DNA of 64,000 nucleotides, taken from the NCBI RefSeq assembly GCF_002072105.2, contig NZ_MTBC01000001.1, forward strand, positions 124,001 to 188,000, given 5' to 3'. Origin of the DNA: Croceivirga radicis. GTDB lineage: Bacteria > Bacteroidota > Bacteroidia > Flavobacteriales > Flavobacteriaceae. A program made the position numbers and the translations under genes. Shown piece by piece: positions 34,116-44,811 of the stretch. Position 1 is the stretch's first letter. Each line of letters begins with the position of its first letter. Below the pieces are notes generated by a model that ran no database searches, had not been told where the DNA came from, and saw nothing but the letters and a program-made list of their open reading frames with translations.

Positions 34116-35609
34116 CTAAGATTGTTTTGGAAAACGCACGGTAAACACCGTTCCTTTACCCTCTTGCGAAGTAAATTCTATTTTGCCATTGTAGTTTTCT
34201 ACAATGTTCTTTACCATACCCAACCCCAGCCCCATTCCGCTGGATTTAGTAGTAAACTTGGGTTCAAAAATTTTATCTTTTACCGTATCTGAAATACCCA
34301 CCCCATTATCTGCTACGCAAATTTTAATCCAATCTGCTTCTTCTGCAACCGTGACCAAAATACGGGGAGAACTTACCTCTGGTAAGGCCTGTATGGCATT
34401 CTTTACCAGATTGGTTATAACGCGTATTAATTGTGTACGGTCTAGTTTGGCAATTAATTCTTCTTTGTCCGATATAAAGTGAATGTAGGGCTCTTGGAAA
34501 ATATCTAATGCCAATTTGGTTACTTTAACCACGTTCAAAGTTTCCTTTTGTTGGGCGGGCATATCGGCAAAATTGGAAAAAGCAGAAGCAATATTGCTCA
34601 TAATATCTATCTGCTGAACCATTGTTTTAGAAAACTCACTCAATTTGGCAAGTGCTTCAGGGTCTTTTGGGTTAAACTTGCGTTCAAAGCTTTGCACACT
34701 TAGACGCATTGGCGTTAGCGGATTTTTAATCTCATGGGCTACTTGCTTGGCCATTTCCCGCCAGGCTTGCTCTCTTTCGCTTTTGGCTAATTTAGCGGCA
34801 CTTTGCTCTAACTCATCAATCATATTATTGTAAGAGTCTATAAGGCTACCTATTTCCTCACTTGGGTTTTTAATGTAAATTTTTTCGTTGCGTTTGGTTA
34901 AATTGGTATGGTGCAACTTATCTGCCACGGTTTGCAAAGAGCGGGTTATGTATTTAGAAATGAAGTATGCCAAAATAATGGCCGCCAATAGCATTAAAAG
35001 ATAAACCCCTGCTAAACGAAACAGAAATTCCTTTAATTCTTTATCATTAAAAGAATTGTCTTCAAAGTAGGGCAGGTTCATAATACCTATAGGCTTGAAC
35101 CTAGGGTCTAAAATATATACGTAAGAAGCTTTGTAATTATCGCCAGCAGTACGTTTTTCTTCTACATAACGTTTGGCAACACTCCATTCTAAATGGTTCA
35201 ACACCTCAGGGTCTAAACAGTTGGAAACAGCATCGGCCTCAAAGGCGGGTTTGGAGCTTTTGATTAGTTGCCCCTCCAAATCATAAATATTAAAATTTAC
35301 GTTTTGCACATCGGCAATCTTATAAATCTCGTCCCTAAAAATATATTTAAGATTTTCCGTTTTGGCCTCATAAGTGGTTTCTTGGAGCACGTAATTTATA
35401 CTTTGAAGAATTTGTTCCTCTTTGCGCTCCAAACGATTTTCATGGTAATCTTGTGATTGCTCCCGATATTGGTATATTGTAACCCCTGCAATTAAAACAG
35501 ACGCAATAACCACCAATAAAATCATGGTTATAAAGATGCGCGACCTAAGAGATAGTTTTTTTATCAAAGACAAGCTGTTTGCACTTAAAGTTAACAATAA
35601 TCGCACCAA
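34116..35609 (-). CDS. two-component sensor histidine kinase (HAMP-HisKA-HATPase)
   Basis: A 497-residue inner-membrane kinase. The first helix (about residues 27-48) and the second (about 200-222) bracket a periplasmic sensor of about 150 residues. A HAMP-like linker, the phospho-acceptor region VAHEIKNPLTPMRLSVQSFER and ATPase boxes LVKNAIQALPE, DNGVGISD and GMGLGLGMVKN follow. It resembles NtrY-like kinases. No response regulator is adjacent. The annotated GTG start is uncertain; a downstream TTG before the first helix is also possible. Confidence 0.9.
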   Translation of the reverse strand: MVRLLLTLSANSLSLIKKLSLRSRIFITMILLVVIASVLIAGVTIYQYREQSQDYHENRLERKEEQILQSINYVLQETTYEAKTENLKYIFRDEIYKIADVQNVNFNIYDLEGQLIKSSKPAFEADAVSNCLDPEVLNHLEWSVAKRYVEEKRTAGDNYKASYVYILDPRFKPIGIMNLPYFEDNSFNDKELKEFLFRLAGVYLLMLLAAIILAYFISKYITRSLQTVADKLHHTNLTKRNEKIYIKNPSEEIGSLIDSYNNMIDELEQSAAKLAKSEREQAWREMAKQVAHEIKNPLTPMRLSVQSFERKFNPKDPEALAKLSEFSKTMVQQIDIMSNIASAFSNFADMPAQQKETLNVVKVTKLALDIFQEPYIHFISDKEELIAKLDRTQLIRVITNLVKNAIQALPEVSSPRILVTVAEEADWIKICVADNGVGISDTVKDKIFEPKFTTKSSGMGLGLGMVKNIVENYNGKIEFTSQEGKGTVFTVRFPKQS

Positions 35610-35655
35610 AGGCTAAAATACCAAAGTCAAATCCAAAAATTGAACGCAACTCTAG

Positions 35656-36201
35656 TTAGGCATTGGGATTTTTTTCTCGTATGCGTTTATATAGCTTTAT
35701 GCCTAGCATTAACAAAATACCCAAAACAAAAATACCCACTACGCCATAAATCCAATTCACGGCACTTTTTAGAATGACCAGAAAGATAACCGCAAATAGG
35801 ATTAGGGTGGTTACCTCGTTAAAAATACGCATAAACCGAGAGGTATATTTTATCTCATCGCGTTGTAGTTCTTTTACAATTAAGTGGCATTTTATGTGGT
35901 ACGCCCATAACAAGGCTACAAAAACTAATTTTACCTGCATCCAGGGTAGGGCCACCAATCCAGGATTTAGATGCAATAAAGTTAATGCAAATAGCGTACA
36001 TAAAATAGCAGATGGCCACGTAATAATATTCCACAACCGCTTGGTCATCAACTTAAATTGTGCTGTCAAAATTTCTTTTTCTGGGGATGCTTTTTCAGCT
36101 GCTTCAATATGGTAAATAAATAGCCGGGGAATATAAAAAAGCCCTGCAAACCAGGTTACTACAAATATGAGGTGCAGGGCTTTAATATAGAAATAGGTCA
36201 T
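35656..36201 (-). CDS. hemJ: CopD/HemJ family membrane protein
   Basis: A 181-residue protein with four to five hydrophobic helices. The opening KALHLIFVVTWFAGLFYIPRLFIYH, with conserved His and the FAGLFYIPRLF motif, is characteristic of HemJ, the oxygen-independent protoporphyrinogen oxidase. LWNIITWPSAI and MQVKLVFVALLWAYHIKCH continue the pattern. It acts in haem synthesis at the inner membrane. The HemJ call is from motif similarity. Confidence 0.85.
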   Translation of the reverse strand: MTYFYIKALHLIFVVTWFAGLFYIPRLFIYHIEAAEKASPEKEILTAQFKLMTKRLWNIITWPSAILCTLFALTLLHLNPGLVALPWMQVKLVFVALLWAYHIKCHLIVKELQRDEIKYTSRFMRIFNEVTTLILFAVIFLVILKSAVNWIYGVVGIFVLGILLMLGIKLYKRIREKNPNA

Positions 36202-36239
36202 TTTGCTAAAATCTATTTCAAAGATACAATATTAAGTAC

Positions 36240-39200
36240 TCAGAACGTCAACGCACCAATACCTGCATCCCATAATAATTTATTATAGGAAGGTATTGCG
36301 TTTTGTTCCAAATCTGTTGCTGTTGCCTTAAGGGTTTGCCACTGTTTATCCAATTCCGCTTTACGTTCCTTGTTAGCGGTATTTACCCTCGGCAAATCAC
36401 TATTGGTTTGGTTAATTAGAAACAGATACTCTGCAGTAAACTTATTGGGGAAATTCTCCACGTCATCATAAGCTTTCGATTTACGTTGTACCATCTCCCC
36501 ATCCCAAGATTTCAATTTTCCTAACAACTCCTTTCCCTTCTTCTTTAATTCCTCGTCCTTAATTTTAGATAAAATACCATTCAGTTTATTCTGGATTTTA
36601 TACAATCTATTCACCTGTTGATGCATGGCGGTTAATTCCTGCTCCATAGCACTCATGAAAGCATCAAACTCCTGATAGTCTTCTGCAGAAACATTGTAGG
36701 TGGGTATCTTTTTAATTACCGCCTTGGTCGTAACCGTTTTTCCATCTGCTTTAAGGGTGATGTTATAAGTACCTGGAATCACTTTATGTCCCTTAAAACC
36801 TGCTTCAATATACACGCCCGGCACACCTGGCATAATGGGATGCTTCATATCCCACACAAAACGATTTAACCCTTCTTTTTTAGGCAATCTAGGTGCTGGC
36901 GGGGCACTTCCTCCGTTGTGGGGCACATAGGTTGAATCTTTCTCCGAAGTAAAGGAACGAATCAATTTGTTGTTATTGTCTGTTATTTCTAAAGTGATGT
37001 TTGCAGCATCATCCAACTTTGGCAACTCGTAATACAACACCACTCCATTTGCTGGATTTATACCTTCAAAAGGATGCGTACCTGTAAACTTATCTGTATT
37101 TCCACTCATGGGGCTGCCCCACGACCCTAAGTAAGCATCGTCTGGCTGATAGATTTTTACTTCTCTACTACTCGATTTCTCATAAGTAGTAAGCACATCC
37201 AAATCGTCTAAAATCCAAAAAGACCTACCGGAAGTTGCCACGATTAAATCACGCTCGTGCACTTTTAAATCCAAAATAGGCGTGGTGGGTAAATTCAATT
37301 GAAAAGGTTCCCAATTAGCACCGCCGTTGAAGGAAATGTACATGCCCAGCTCGGTACCCGCATACAGCAAATCTTTACGTTTGGTGTCTTCCCGAACTAC
37401 ACGGGTAAAGGCTCCGTAGGGAATTCCCGTGTTGATTTTCTCCCAAGATGTGCCGTAATTGGTGCTTTTGTAAATGGCAGGTGTATAATCGTTAAACTTA
37501 TATTTAGTGCTAGCTATATAAATGGTAGCAGGGTCATGTGGCGACACTTCAATGGCGTTAATTAACGCTTCTCCTATTCCTTTGGGTGTAATATTTTCCC
37601 AAGATTCACCTCCGTTTTTAGTAATGTGTACCAAGCCATCATCACTCCCCGTTATAAGCACCCCTTTTTGGTGTGGCGATTCTATCATATACGCCAAAGT
37701 GCCATAATTTTCAGCCCCTACTGCTTCATTGGTGTACGGCCCACCACCATTGCCTTGCTTTTCGTCAATATCACGCGTTAAATCAGGAGAGATTTCTTCC
37801 CAGTTCTTGCCCATATCGCGTGTACGCAGTACCAACTGTGCACCATGGTAATAGGTGCCTGGTTCGTGTTTGGAACCTATTATAGGCGCGTTCCAATTGT
37901 AAAGGTATTTCATGTTACGGGCTTCCCGACCTAGATACTGAATGGGTGCTGCCATAATCTGGGTAGAAGCCTTGCTTTCCATATCTAACACTTCAATAGT
38001 TCCCAAATAACTTCCCCCTAAAACATATTTAGGATTGTCCGGGTCAAACGCCAAAAAGGCACTTTCACCACCCGCTGCATACGTCCAATCTTGTTCACCA
38101 ATGCTAGAACGTCCCAAAGACCTGCTGGCAATACGTACCGAGGTATTGTCTTGCTGCCCTCCATAAATATTGTATGGGAAAAGATTGTCTACACTGATGC
38201 GATAAAACTGAGCCGTTGGCATATTATCTTGTGTAGACCAAGTTTTGGCAAAATCAAAACTTACGGCAGCACCACCATCATTGGCAATAACCATGTTATT
38301 GGAATTGGCGGGATTAATCCACAAATCATGATAATCGCCATGTGTTCCCGATAAGGTTTCCCATGTTTTACCACCATCTGTAGAACGTAAGGCTGGAGCA
38401 CTTAGTACATACACCGTATCAGCATCGTTTGGGTCTGCAAAAACTTCAATATAATACCAGGCGCGTTGTACCAACCGATTATCACCACTCACCATTTTCC
38501 AAGAAGCACCAGCATCATTCGATACAAACAATCCACCCTTATCTTGATTAGAATCGCTCTCAATCAACGCATAAACTCTATTGGAATCGGCACCACTAAC
38601 CGCAATGGCCATTTTACCTTTTTCTTCTGGTAAACCTTTATGAATTTTGGTCCAAGTTTCCCCAGCATCCGTAGACTTGTACAAACCACTACCTACACCA
38701 CCACTTACTACCATATTTGGCTTACGTTGGTGCTCCCACATAGCGGCATACATAATTTCTGGGTAGTTGGCATCTATAGACAACTCTGATGCTCCGGTAA
38801 GTTCATTGACGAACAAAGTGTTTTTCCATGTTTTGCCGCCGTCTACCGATTTATAAATACCACGTTCTGGATTCCCTTGGTGTAAAGCCCCTTGTGCGGC
38901 AACATAAACAATATCTGGATTTGTAGGATGAATAACGATGCGTGATATATGTTGGGTTTTGGTAAGTCCAAGATGTGTCCAGGTTTTACCGGCATCGGTA
39001 GATTTGTAAACCCCATCACCGTAAGAAGTCATTACCCCTCGCGGCGCATGTTCTCCCATTCCGCAATAAATTATGTTGGGATTGGAAGGTGCCACGGCAA
39101 CTGCACCTACAGAGCCAGTTTTAAAATAACCATCAGAAACATTCTCCCAGCGTTGGCCAGCAGTTGTAGTTTTCCACAAACCGCCACCCGTAGTACCCAT

Positions 39201-39371
39201 GTAATAAGTCAGGGGGTCACCTATAACACCCGTTGCGGTTACGGAACGCCCACCTCTAAACGGGCCTATGTTTCGGTATTTAAGTGGCTTAAAATAATCG
39301 TTAGCAGATTGGGCAATAGTAACTGTAATTGCCATGTATGCTAGTAGTAAAACAGCTTTTTTAATATTCAC
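36240..39371 (-). CDS. VPS10/sortilin-like BNR-repeat exported glycosidase-type protein
   Basis: A 1043-residue secreted protein with a signal peptide (first about 20 residues, ending TIAQSA). The N-terminal 700 residues form two beta-propellers with many Asp-box-like repeats ([45 protein letters not shown]). [13 protein letters not shown] near residue 36 is the usual opening of this group. The C-terminal third has an immunoglobulin-like segment and a helical end. Proteins of this class are annotated as sortilin-like glycosyl hydrolases, but no activity is established. It is a tandem paralogue of the gene at 39623-42763. Confidence 0.88.
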   Translation of the reverse strand: MNIKKAVLLLAYMAITVTIAQSANDYFKPLKYRNIGPFRGGRSVTATGVIGDPLTYYMGTTGGGLWKTTTAGQRWENVSDGYFKTGSVGAVAVAPSNPNIIYCGMGEHAPRGVMTSYGDGVYKSTDAGKTWTHLGLTKTQHISRIVIHPTNPDIVYVAAQGALHQGNPERGIYKSVDGGKTWKNTLFVNELTGASELSIDANYPEIMYAAMWEHQRKPNMVVSGGVGSGLYKSTDAGETWTKIHKGLPEEKGKMAIAVSGADSNRVYALIESDSNQDKGGLFVSNDAGASWKMVSGDNRLVQRAWYYIEVFADPNDADTVYVLSAPALRSTDGGKTWETLSGTHGDYHDLWINPANSNNMVIANDGGAAVSFDFAKTWSTQDNMPTAQFYRISVDNLFPYNIYGGQQDNTSVRIASRSLGRSSIGEQDWTYAAGGESAFLAFDPDNPKYVLGGSYLGTIEVLDMESKASTQIMAAPIQYLGREARNMKYLYNWNAPIIGSKHEPGTYYHGAQLVLRTRDMGKNWEEISPDLTRDIDEKQGNGGGPYTNEAVGAENYGTLAYMIESPHQKGVLITGSDDGLVHITKNGGESWENITPKGIGEALINAIEVSPHDPATIYIASTKYKFNDYTPAIYKSTNYGTSWEKINTGIPYGAFTRVVREDTKRKDLLYAGTELGMYISFNGGANWEPFQLNLPTTPILDLKVHERDLIVATSGRSFWILDDLDVLTTYEKSSSREVKIYQPDDAYLGSWGSPMSGNTDKFTGTHPFEGINPANGVVLYYELPKLDDAANITLEITDNNNKLIRSFTSEKDSTYVPHNGGSAPPAPRLPKKEGLNRFVWDMKHPIMPGVPGVYIEAGFKGHKVIPGTYNITLKADGKTVTTKAVIKKIPTYNVSAEDYQEFDAFMSAMEQELTAMHQQVNRLYKIQNKLNGILSKIKDEELKKKGKELLGKLKSWDGEMVQRKSKAYDDVENFPNKFTAEYLFLINQTNSDLPRVNTANKERKAELDKQWQTLKATATDLEQNAIPSYNKLLWDAGIGALTF

Positions 39372-39429
39372 TTTGTCTAAAATTATCTTACTAATTAATT
39401 GTTTTTCCAGTTAATACATGCCTGATTCA

Positions 39430-39474
39430 ACAGACCCCTCCGCCCTGTGGGCACCTCCCCTAACTTAGGGGAGG
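39430..39474. repeat. flavobacterial intergenic repeat, copy 1
   Basis: ACAGACCCCTCCGCCCTG leads to the hairpin CCTCCCCTAAC/TTAGGGGAGG. A related copy is at 47159-47203. A second short element, AAGGAGGGGTGGCGCTAGCC, follows at about 39538-39558. The 251-bp gap between the two VPS10-like genes contains nothing else. Confidence 0.6.
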
Positions 39475-39622
39475 ACCTTGAACTAAATGCCTATATCTTT
39501 TAAGTACCAAGTCATCATAAACTTGTTCCCTCCTTCTTCAAGGAGGGGTGGCGCTAGCCGGGGTAAGTATGTACTTTCTTCCTGTTTGGTACTGCACTTA
39601 ACTGAAAGGATAAATCTTACGA

Positions 39623-42600
39623 CTATTCCTCAATGGATAAATAATTTAAACCAAGTTGATTGAACTCCGCATTAAAAGCCTTCATTTCTTCATCTACCAA
39701 GGTATCAAAAGCCTTTAATTGGGCTTCAATTTTAGCTGTCATCTCGTTTTTTACCGCTATATCTTGTGCCGTTGGTGGAAAATCATCTATACTGACAAGG
39801 CTGTTCAGGTGACCAAGCTTGTTGGTCAGGCGAATTGGGAAGTTCAACGGATCTTGATTACTTCTATTCTTGGTTTGGTATAGGGTTTTCTCTATTTCAC
39901 CAAACTTCTCCTTCATACCCTTAGCCTTCTCTACCAAGCTTTTTGTGGCCGAATTATCGTTGTACTGCTTTACAAAGGCATCTAGCTTGGTATTTATAGC
40001 GCGAATCTTTTTTATAGATTGATGCGCTCTATCTATAGTCTCATTTATGCTCGTAATAAAATCATATTGCTTTTGCATATCAGCAACAGAAACCTCTGCT
40101 CTAGGGTCCCGTAAAATTTTAAAGTTTTCCGTTTGTGTGTTACCATTTACACTAAGACTTACTTTATACTCCCCTGGAACTGCTTTTGCTCCTTCTAATG
40201 AAGCCCACCAAAGAATCATACCTTTTAATTTTTCCGCACCTTTACCGCGGGTATCCCAAACATGGGTATTGCCACCGGCTTTAAGGTCTTTTAAGGCCTG
40301 TTTTTTATCTTTTGCCATGCTGCTGTACATTGCCAAAGTATCTCCAGACTTACTTAGATACGTTAGTTGAACGGTATCTTTTTCTTTATCAAAAGCTTTT
40401 AAATAAAAATGAGTAACTACTCCATTGGGGTGGTTTTGTCCTTGCAACAAACTTGGCTTGGAGGCCGCCCTACCTTTGGTACGGTAACTATCTTTTGGCG
40501 CAAAAAGTTTGGCCGCAACAGTATTATCAGCACTTGCTAACTGGTGTAGTACAGTTAAATCGTCTATTATCCAAAGGCTACGACCTTGTGTGGCCACAAT
40601 TAGATTGTTGTCTTTGATAGCCAAATCCGTGATAGGCACAATAGGCAAATTCAACTGAAAAGGTTTCCAAGAAGCACCATCATTAAAAGAAATGTACATG
40701 CCTGTTTCTGTACCGGCATACAATAAACCCTTTTGTTTTGGGTCCTCACGAACCACTCTAGTAAAATGCTCATCTTCTATACCGTTCGTTATTTTTGTCC
40801 AGGTAGCCCCATAATCCGTGGTTTTATACAAATAGGGTGCAAAATCGCCCAACTTATAGCGTGTACCTGCCACGTAGCACGTACCTTCATCAAAAGCGGA
40901 AGGTTCTATGCTATTGATCATCATCCACTCTGGCATCCCTGTTGGAGTTACATTTTTCCATGTTTTACCACCATCTTGGGTTACATGTACCAAACCATCA
41001 TCACTACCCACCCAAAGGAGACCTTCTTTTAACGGACTCTCATTTGCCGCAAAAATGGTACAATAATACTCCACACTGGTATTGTCTTGGGTAATGGGAC
41101 CTCCACTAGAACCTAATTTGGTGGGATCATTACGTGTTAAATCATCACTCAACAATTCCCAACTTTGTCCTTCATTGGTACTCAGATGTACGTGGTTAGA
41201 AAATGTATATAATTTTTTAGGGTCGTGCTTGCTAAAAATGATAGGAAAATTCCATTGAAAGCGATACTTCATCGCCTCTGCACCCGCACCCATAGGGTTA
41301 TCTGGCCACACGTTAATACCTCTAGTAGTACCCTTATCGTGATTAACTCGAGTTAAAAATCCGTCATAACTACCCCCATACACAATATCGTTGTTCAAAG
41401 GATCTACCGCTATATGGGCACTTTCGCCACCTGCCGTTGGCTCCCAATCTGCTTCGCCAATGTAGCTACCAGCTGAGCGGTGTTTAATACGCAGCGTACT
41501 GTTATCTTGCTGCGCCACATAAATACGATATGGGAAAGCATTGTCTGTAGTAACTCTATAAAATTGTGCTGTTGGTTGGTTGTAGTAAGTACTCCACGTT
41601 TCACCACCATCATAACTAACTTGAGCTCCACCATCATCCCCAATAATCATTCGTTTAGAATCTTCTGGAGAAATCCATAAATCATGATGGTCTCCGTGAG
41701 GCGCATTAAAGGTTTTAAATGATTTACCGCCATCGGTAGACTTGTGGTATCTTACGTTAAGCACATACACCACATCTTCATCTTCCGTATCTGCATACAC
41801 ACGGGTGTAATACCAGGCACGTTGTCGCAGTTTACGCTCACTATTTACTTGGTTCCAAGTTTTACCACCATCGTCTGAACGGTATAAACCACCTTTATCC
41901 TTATTCTCTACAATGGCCCAGACACGCTCACTATTTTTTGGCGATACGGTAACCCCTATAATGCCTAAAGTATCCGTAGGGAAACCTTCATTCTTGGAAA
42001 TTTCTGTCCATGTTTCGCCACTGTCCGTACTTTTCCACAAGGCAGAGCCCTCGCCACCACTACTTAAGGAATAAGGTGTGCGCTGCGCCCGCCATGTAGA
42101 CGCATATAAAATTCTAGGGTTGTTGGGGTCAAAAGTTAAATCTACCGCACCTGCTTGGTCATTCACAAACAAAACCTGTTTCCAATTTTTACCACCATCG
42201 GTACTTTTGTAAACACCACGTTCTTTGGTGGGTTTATAAATATTACCCAACACTGCAGCATATACGGTATTGTAATCCGTAGGATGCACCCGTAACCTTG
42301 GTACATGCCTGCTTTTCTCTAAACCGGCTTTTTCCCAAGTTTTACCGCCGTTTTCTGTTTTCCAAATACCGTAACCACTAGATACATTACCACGTAGGGT
42401 TTTTTCCCCACCTCCAACATAAATAACGTTAGGGTCGCTTTTGGCAACCTCAACAGCGCCAATACTACCGCCAAAATAGCCGTCAGATATATTTTTCCAA
42501 GACCTACCCCCATCTAGGGTTTTCCAAACGCCACCACCGGTAGCACCAAAATAATAAAGGTTAGGTTCTCCGGGCACACCCGTTACCGCGGCAGAACGCC

Positions 42601-42763
42601 CACCACGAAAAGGACCTACCAGGCGGTATTCCAAACTAGAATACAGCTCTTCTTTAGGTGCTGTGTCTTGATTTTGTTTTTTTCTGCGTTGCGCTTGGGC
42701 TGTAGGAATAGCCAAAGCAAGGGCACATAGTAGAATGCCCATTTTTTGAAGCGTGGTTCTCAT
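39623..42763 (-). CDS. VPS10/sortilin-like BNR-repeat exported protein, paralogue
   Basis: A 1046-residue secreted protein, colinear with the neighbour at 36240-39371. It has a signal peptide (ALALAIPTAQAQRRKK), [17 protein letters not shown] near residue 52, and the same series of Asp-box repeats ([58 protein letters not shown]). The C-terminal helical region also matches. Conserved order and length point to an old tandem duplication. The two proteins may act on the same polymer or form a pair; the activity is not established. A divergent exported oxidoreductase starts 106 bp away. Confidence 0.88.
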   Translation of the reverse strand: MRTTLQKMGILLCALALAIPTAQAQRRKKQNQDTAPKEELYSSLEYRLVGPFRGGRSAAVTGVPGEPNLYYFGATGGGVWKTLDGGRSWKNISDGYFGGSIGAVEVAKSDPNVIYVGGGEKTLRGNVSSGYGIWKTENGGKTWEKAGLEKSRHVPRLRVHPTDYNTVYAAVLGNIYKPTKERGVYKSTDGGKNWKQVLFVNDQAGAVDLTFDPNNPRILYASTWRAQRTPYSLSSGGEGSALWKSTDSGETWTEISKNEGFPTDTLGIIGVTVSPKNSERVWAIVENKDKGGLYRSDDGGKTWNQVNSERKLRQRAWYYTRVYADTEDEDVVYVLNVRYHKSTDGGKSFKTFNAPHGDHHDLWISPEDSKRMIIGDDGGAQVSYDGGETWSTYYNQPTAQFYRVTTDNAFPYRIYVAQQDNSTLRIKHRSAGSYIGEADWEPTAGGESAHIAVDPLNNDIVYGGSYDGFLTRVNHDKGTTRGINVWPDNPMGAGAEAMKYRFQWNFPIIFSKHDPKKLYTFSNHVHLSTNEGQSWELLSDDLTRNDPTKLGSSGGPITQDNTSVEYYCTIFAANESPLKEGLLWVGSDDGLVHVTQDGGKTWKNVTPTGMPEWMMINSIEPSAFDEGTCYVAGTRYKLGDFAPYLYKTTDYGATWTKITNGIEDEHFTRVVREDPKQKGLLYAGTETGMYISFNDGASWKPFQLNLPIVPITDLAIKDNNLIVATQGRSLWIIDDLTVLHQLASADNTVAAKLFAPKDSYRTKGRAASKPSLLQGQNHPNGVVTHFYLKAFDKEKDTVQLTYLSKSGDTLAMYSSMAKDKKQALKDLKAGGNTHVWDTRGKGAEKLKGMILWWASLEGAKAVPGEYKVSLSVNGNTQTENFKILRDPRAEVSVADMQKQYDFITSINETIDRAHQSIKKIRAINTKLDAFVKQYNDNSATKSLVEKAKGMKEKFGEIEKTLYQTKNRSNQDPLNFPIRLTNKLGHLNSLVSIDDFPPTAQDIAVKNEMTAKIEAQLKAFDTLVDEEMKAFNAEFNQLGLNYLSIEE

Positions 42764-42869
42764 TTTTTAAGCAAGTTGAATTAGTCAGTCCTAAAAGTAA
42801 TGAAAAACAAGTACAATTCTATTGTGCCATATTTTGTAAATTAAGCTACTTATAACTTAAACCAGACCA

Positions 42870-44291
42870 ATGAATAAACGAGAATTTATTAAAACCACCG
42901 GAGCTGGCGCGCTGGGTGTTGCCCTTGCACCTTCTTTATTACATGCACAACAGCCAAACAAAAAGCTTAGAACTGCACATATTGGCGTGGGCAATATGGG
43001 TTGGGAAGATTTAATTGCCATTTCTTCACATAAAAACGTAGAAGTGGTTGCCCTTTGTGATGTAGATGCACTTTACTTGTCCAAAGCCCACAAAATGCAC
43101 AGAAAGGCTAAAATCTTTTTTGATTATAGGGTAATGTTGGAACAAATGAAAGACGAGATTGATGCTGTTATCATTTCAACACCAGACCATACCCATGCTC
43201 CTGCATCCTTAATGGCCATGGAGATGGACAAGGCCGTTTATTGCCAAAAACCATTGACACACTATGTAGACGAGTCTAGAAAAATGATGCAATTGGCCAA
43301 TGATAAAAACCTCATTACCCAGATGGGTATACAGGTACATTCTTTTTACGATTATAAATTAGCCACATTATTAATTCAGTCTGGGATTATAGGCAAGGTA
43401 CACACGGTGCATGCTTGGAGCCCAAAAAATTGGGGATTTGATGGCGAAGCACCAAGTGGGGAAGATGCCGTACCCGACCAATTGGATTGGAATTTGTGGC
43501 TTGGCACTTCTCCTTACCGTGCTTTTAAAGATAACCTGTACCATCCTGGTAATTGGCGAAAAGTTATGGACTATGGCTGTGGCACTTTGGGCGATATGGG
43601 CGTTCATATTTTTGACACCCCATACAACGCCTTACAATTAGACGTTCCTATGACCATTAAAAACGAATGCAGGCCCAGTACCGGATTTGGTTTCCCAGAA
43701 AATAATAGGGTCACCTATGAGTTTCCTGGCACGCCATACACCGATAAAACCCTGAAATGGATTTGGTATGACGGACCCGGTATGCCAACACTTCATGAAG
43801 ATTTAGTACTGCCTGGCATGGCCGATAAAAAAAATGGAACCCCTAAAACCAGTATGAAGGATAAAATGTCCTTGGATGCCAAAGAAGCTGCATTAAACGA
43901 ATTGCCAGAACAAGGTGCCATGTTTGTTGGCAGCAAAGGGCGGTTATTGCTACCCCATTTTATGCAATTACCTAGAAAAATAGTTCGTGGGAAATATGTG
44001 GATATTACAAAGGAGATTGAAGCATTGGACCAGCAATACCAATTGGGAAGCCCTGTACGGAATTATGAAACCCAAGGCCCTAAACATTACCATCAGTTTG
44101 TAGATGCTTGTTTGGGAACAGATACGTGCTCGGCGCCATTTTCTTATGCCGGACGATTAACAGAAACCATACTTCTAGGGGTAATTGCTGGCCGATTTTC
44201 AAACCAAACCTTACATTGGGACGCAAAAGCAGCACGTTTTAAGGAAGAAGAAGCAAACATGTATTTGTCCGGTGAATATCGAAGTTTTTAA
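42870..44291 (+). CDS. Tat-exported Gfo/Idh/MocA family oxidoreductase
   Basis: A 473-residue protein with a twin-basic Tat-like signal (MNKREFIKTTGAGALGVALA, then SLLHAQ). IGVGNMGWED is the Rossmann loop and ISTPDHTHA a typical strand. The catalytic-lysine motif is CQKPLTHY (Lys127), with Gln in place of the usual Glu of EKP. GDMGVH gives the Asp/His pair. It is a paralogue of the protein at 26885-28309 with the same LDWNLWLG segment. It is divergent from the VPS10-like genes, which suggests periplasmic carbohydrate work. Confidence 0.88.
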   Translation: MNKREFIKTTGAGALGVALAPSLLHAQQPNKKLRTAHIGVGNMGWEDLIAISSHKNVEVVALCDVDALYLSKAHKMHRKAKIFFDYRVMLEQMKDEIDAVIISTPDHTHAPASLMAMEMDKAVYCQKPLTHYVDESRKMMQLANDKNLITQMGIQVHSFYDYKLATLLIQSGIIGKVHTVHAWSPKNWGFDGEAPSGEDAVPDQLDWNLWLGTSPYRAFKDNLYHPGNWRKVMDYGCGTLGDMGVHIFDTPYNALQLDVPMTIKNECRPSTGFGFPENNRVTYEFPGTPYTDKTLKWIWYDGPGMPTLHEDLVLPGMADKKNGTPKTSMKDKMSLDAKEAALNELPEQGAMFVGSKGRLLLPHFMQLPRKIVRGKYVDITKEIEALDQQYQLGSPVRNYETQGPKHYHQFVDACLGTDTCSAPFSYAGRLTETILLGVIAGRFSNQTLHWDAKAARFKEEEANMYLSGEYRSF

Positions 44292-44302
44292 TTAGCATTA
44301 GA

Positions 44303-44349
44303 AAATCATAGTTATACCTAAGTTATATTTAACTATATAGCTATGATTT
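44303..44349. terminator. long hairpin after exported oxidoreductase
   Basis: AAATCATAG and CTATGATTT (44303-44311, 44341-44349) pair exactly, and five further inner pairs extend the stem. It lies 11 bp after the stop. The T-run is short (ATTTC), so termination is likely but not certain. Confidence 0.55.
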
Positions 44350-44360
44350 CACAGAAATAA

Positions 44361-44392
44361 CCTCGCCGGCGCTAGTTTGTAACTAGTGCCGT
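44361..44392 (+). repeat. islet-flanking repeat, left copy
   Basis: Core GCGCTAGTTTGTAACTAGTGC, itself an imperfect palindrome, preceded by CCTCG. The copy at 46961-46992 matches at 29 of 32 positions in the same orientation, exactly 2600 bp away. The pair brackets the peptide cluster and the recombinase stump. Confidence 0.7.
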
Positions 44393-44443
44393 ACCGAGTA
44401 AGAAGTATAAAGTACTGAGTAAAAAGTATTGTCTGTATTCGTC

Positions 44444-44464
44444 ATGCTGAACTTGTTTCAGCAT
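44444..44464. repeat. 21-nt palindromic repeat, first of three copies
   Basis: ATGCTGAACTTG followed by TTTCAGCAT is a near-palindrome. Inverted relatives are at about 47073-47096 and 47250-47270. These are typical dispersed flavobacterial repeats. Confidence 0.55.
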
Positions 44465-44610
44465 CTTAATGTTGTAGTAATCAGAATTACTATTTCATAA
44501 ATTGCTATTGCTGTCCAGTGTTTTGCATGCCTCAATGTAAAAAATTGTTACGAAGTAACTAAGCTGTTTCGTTTTATATTACCTCTGATTACTTACTTTT
44601 ATGTTTTCTG

Positions 44611-44638
44611 CCGCAGCAGCACAGCTACTGCGGAGCGG
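44611..44638. repeat. 28-nt inverted repeat, left copy
   Basis: Contains CCGCAGCAGC and GCTACTGCGG, an imperfect hairpin. The inverted copy at 46913-46940 matches at 27 of 28 positions. It lies inside the repeat bracket of the islet. Confidence 0.65.
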
Positions 44639-44699
44639 GGGGGCTTTGGTTTTAATAATGTTAGACGGTTATTTAAATTTTAACATATTTAGAGGTTTA

Positions 44700-44753
44700 A
44701 CTCTCAAAAAATGAGAGTGCTGTTTAGCATCTTTACCATGTAATCAAAACAGC
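44700..44753 (+). promoter_or_regulatory. two successive hairpins in the leader of the peptide cluster
   Basis: ACTCTCA/TGAGAGT (44700-44706 with 44712-44718) is followed directly by GCTGTTT/AAACAGC (44719-44725 with 44747-44753). They lie 59-112 bp before the first peptide ATG. No clear TAnnTTTG element is visible between them and the gene, so they may lie in a transcribed leader or mark an upstream end. The stretch 44393-44699 has only dispersed repeats. Confidence 0.35.
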
Positions 44754-44811
44754 GCGCAACAGAAATTTTGGTTTTGGTTTAATAGTAAATTGTTTAATTA
44801 AAATTTTTAAA

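Noticed and set aside
36240-42763. Long antisense ORFs inside the VPS10-like genes
   Set aside because: Repetitive Asp-box coding sequence keeps other frames open; none shows protein-like features.
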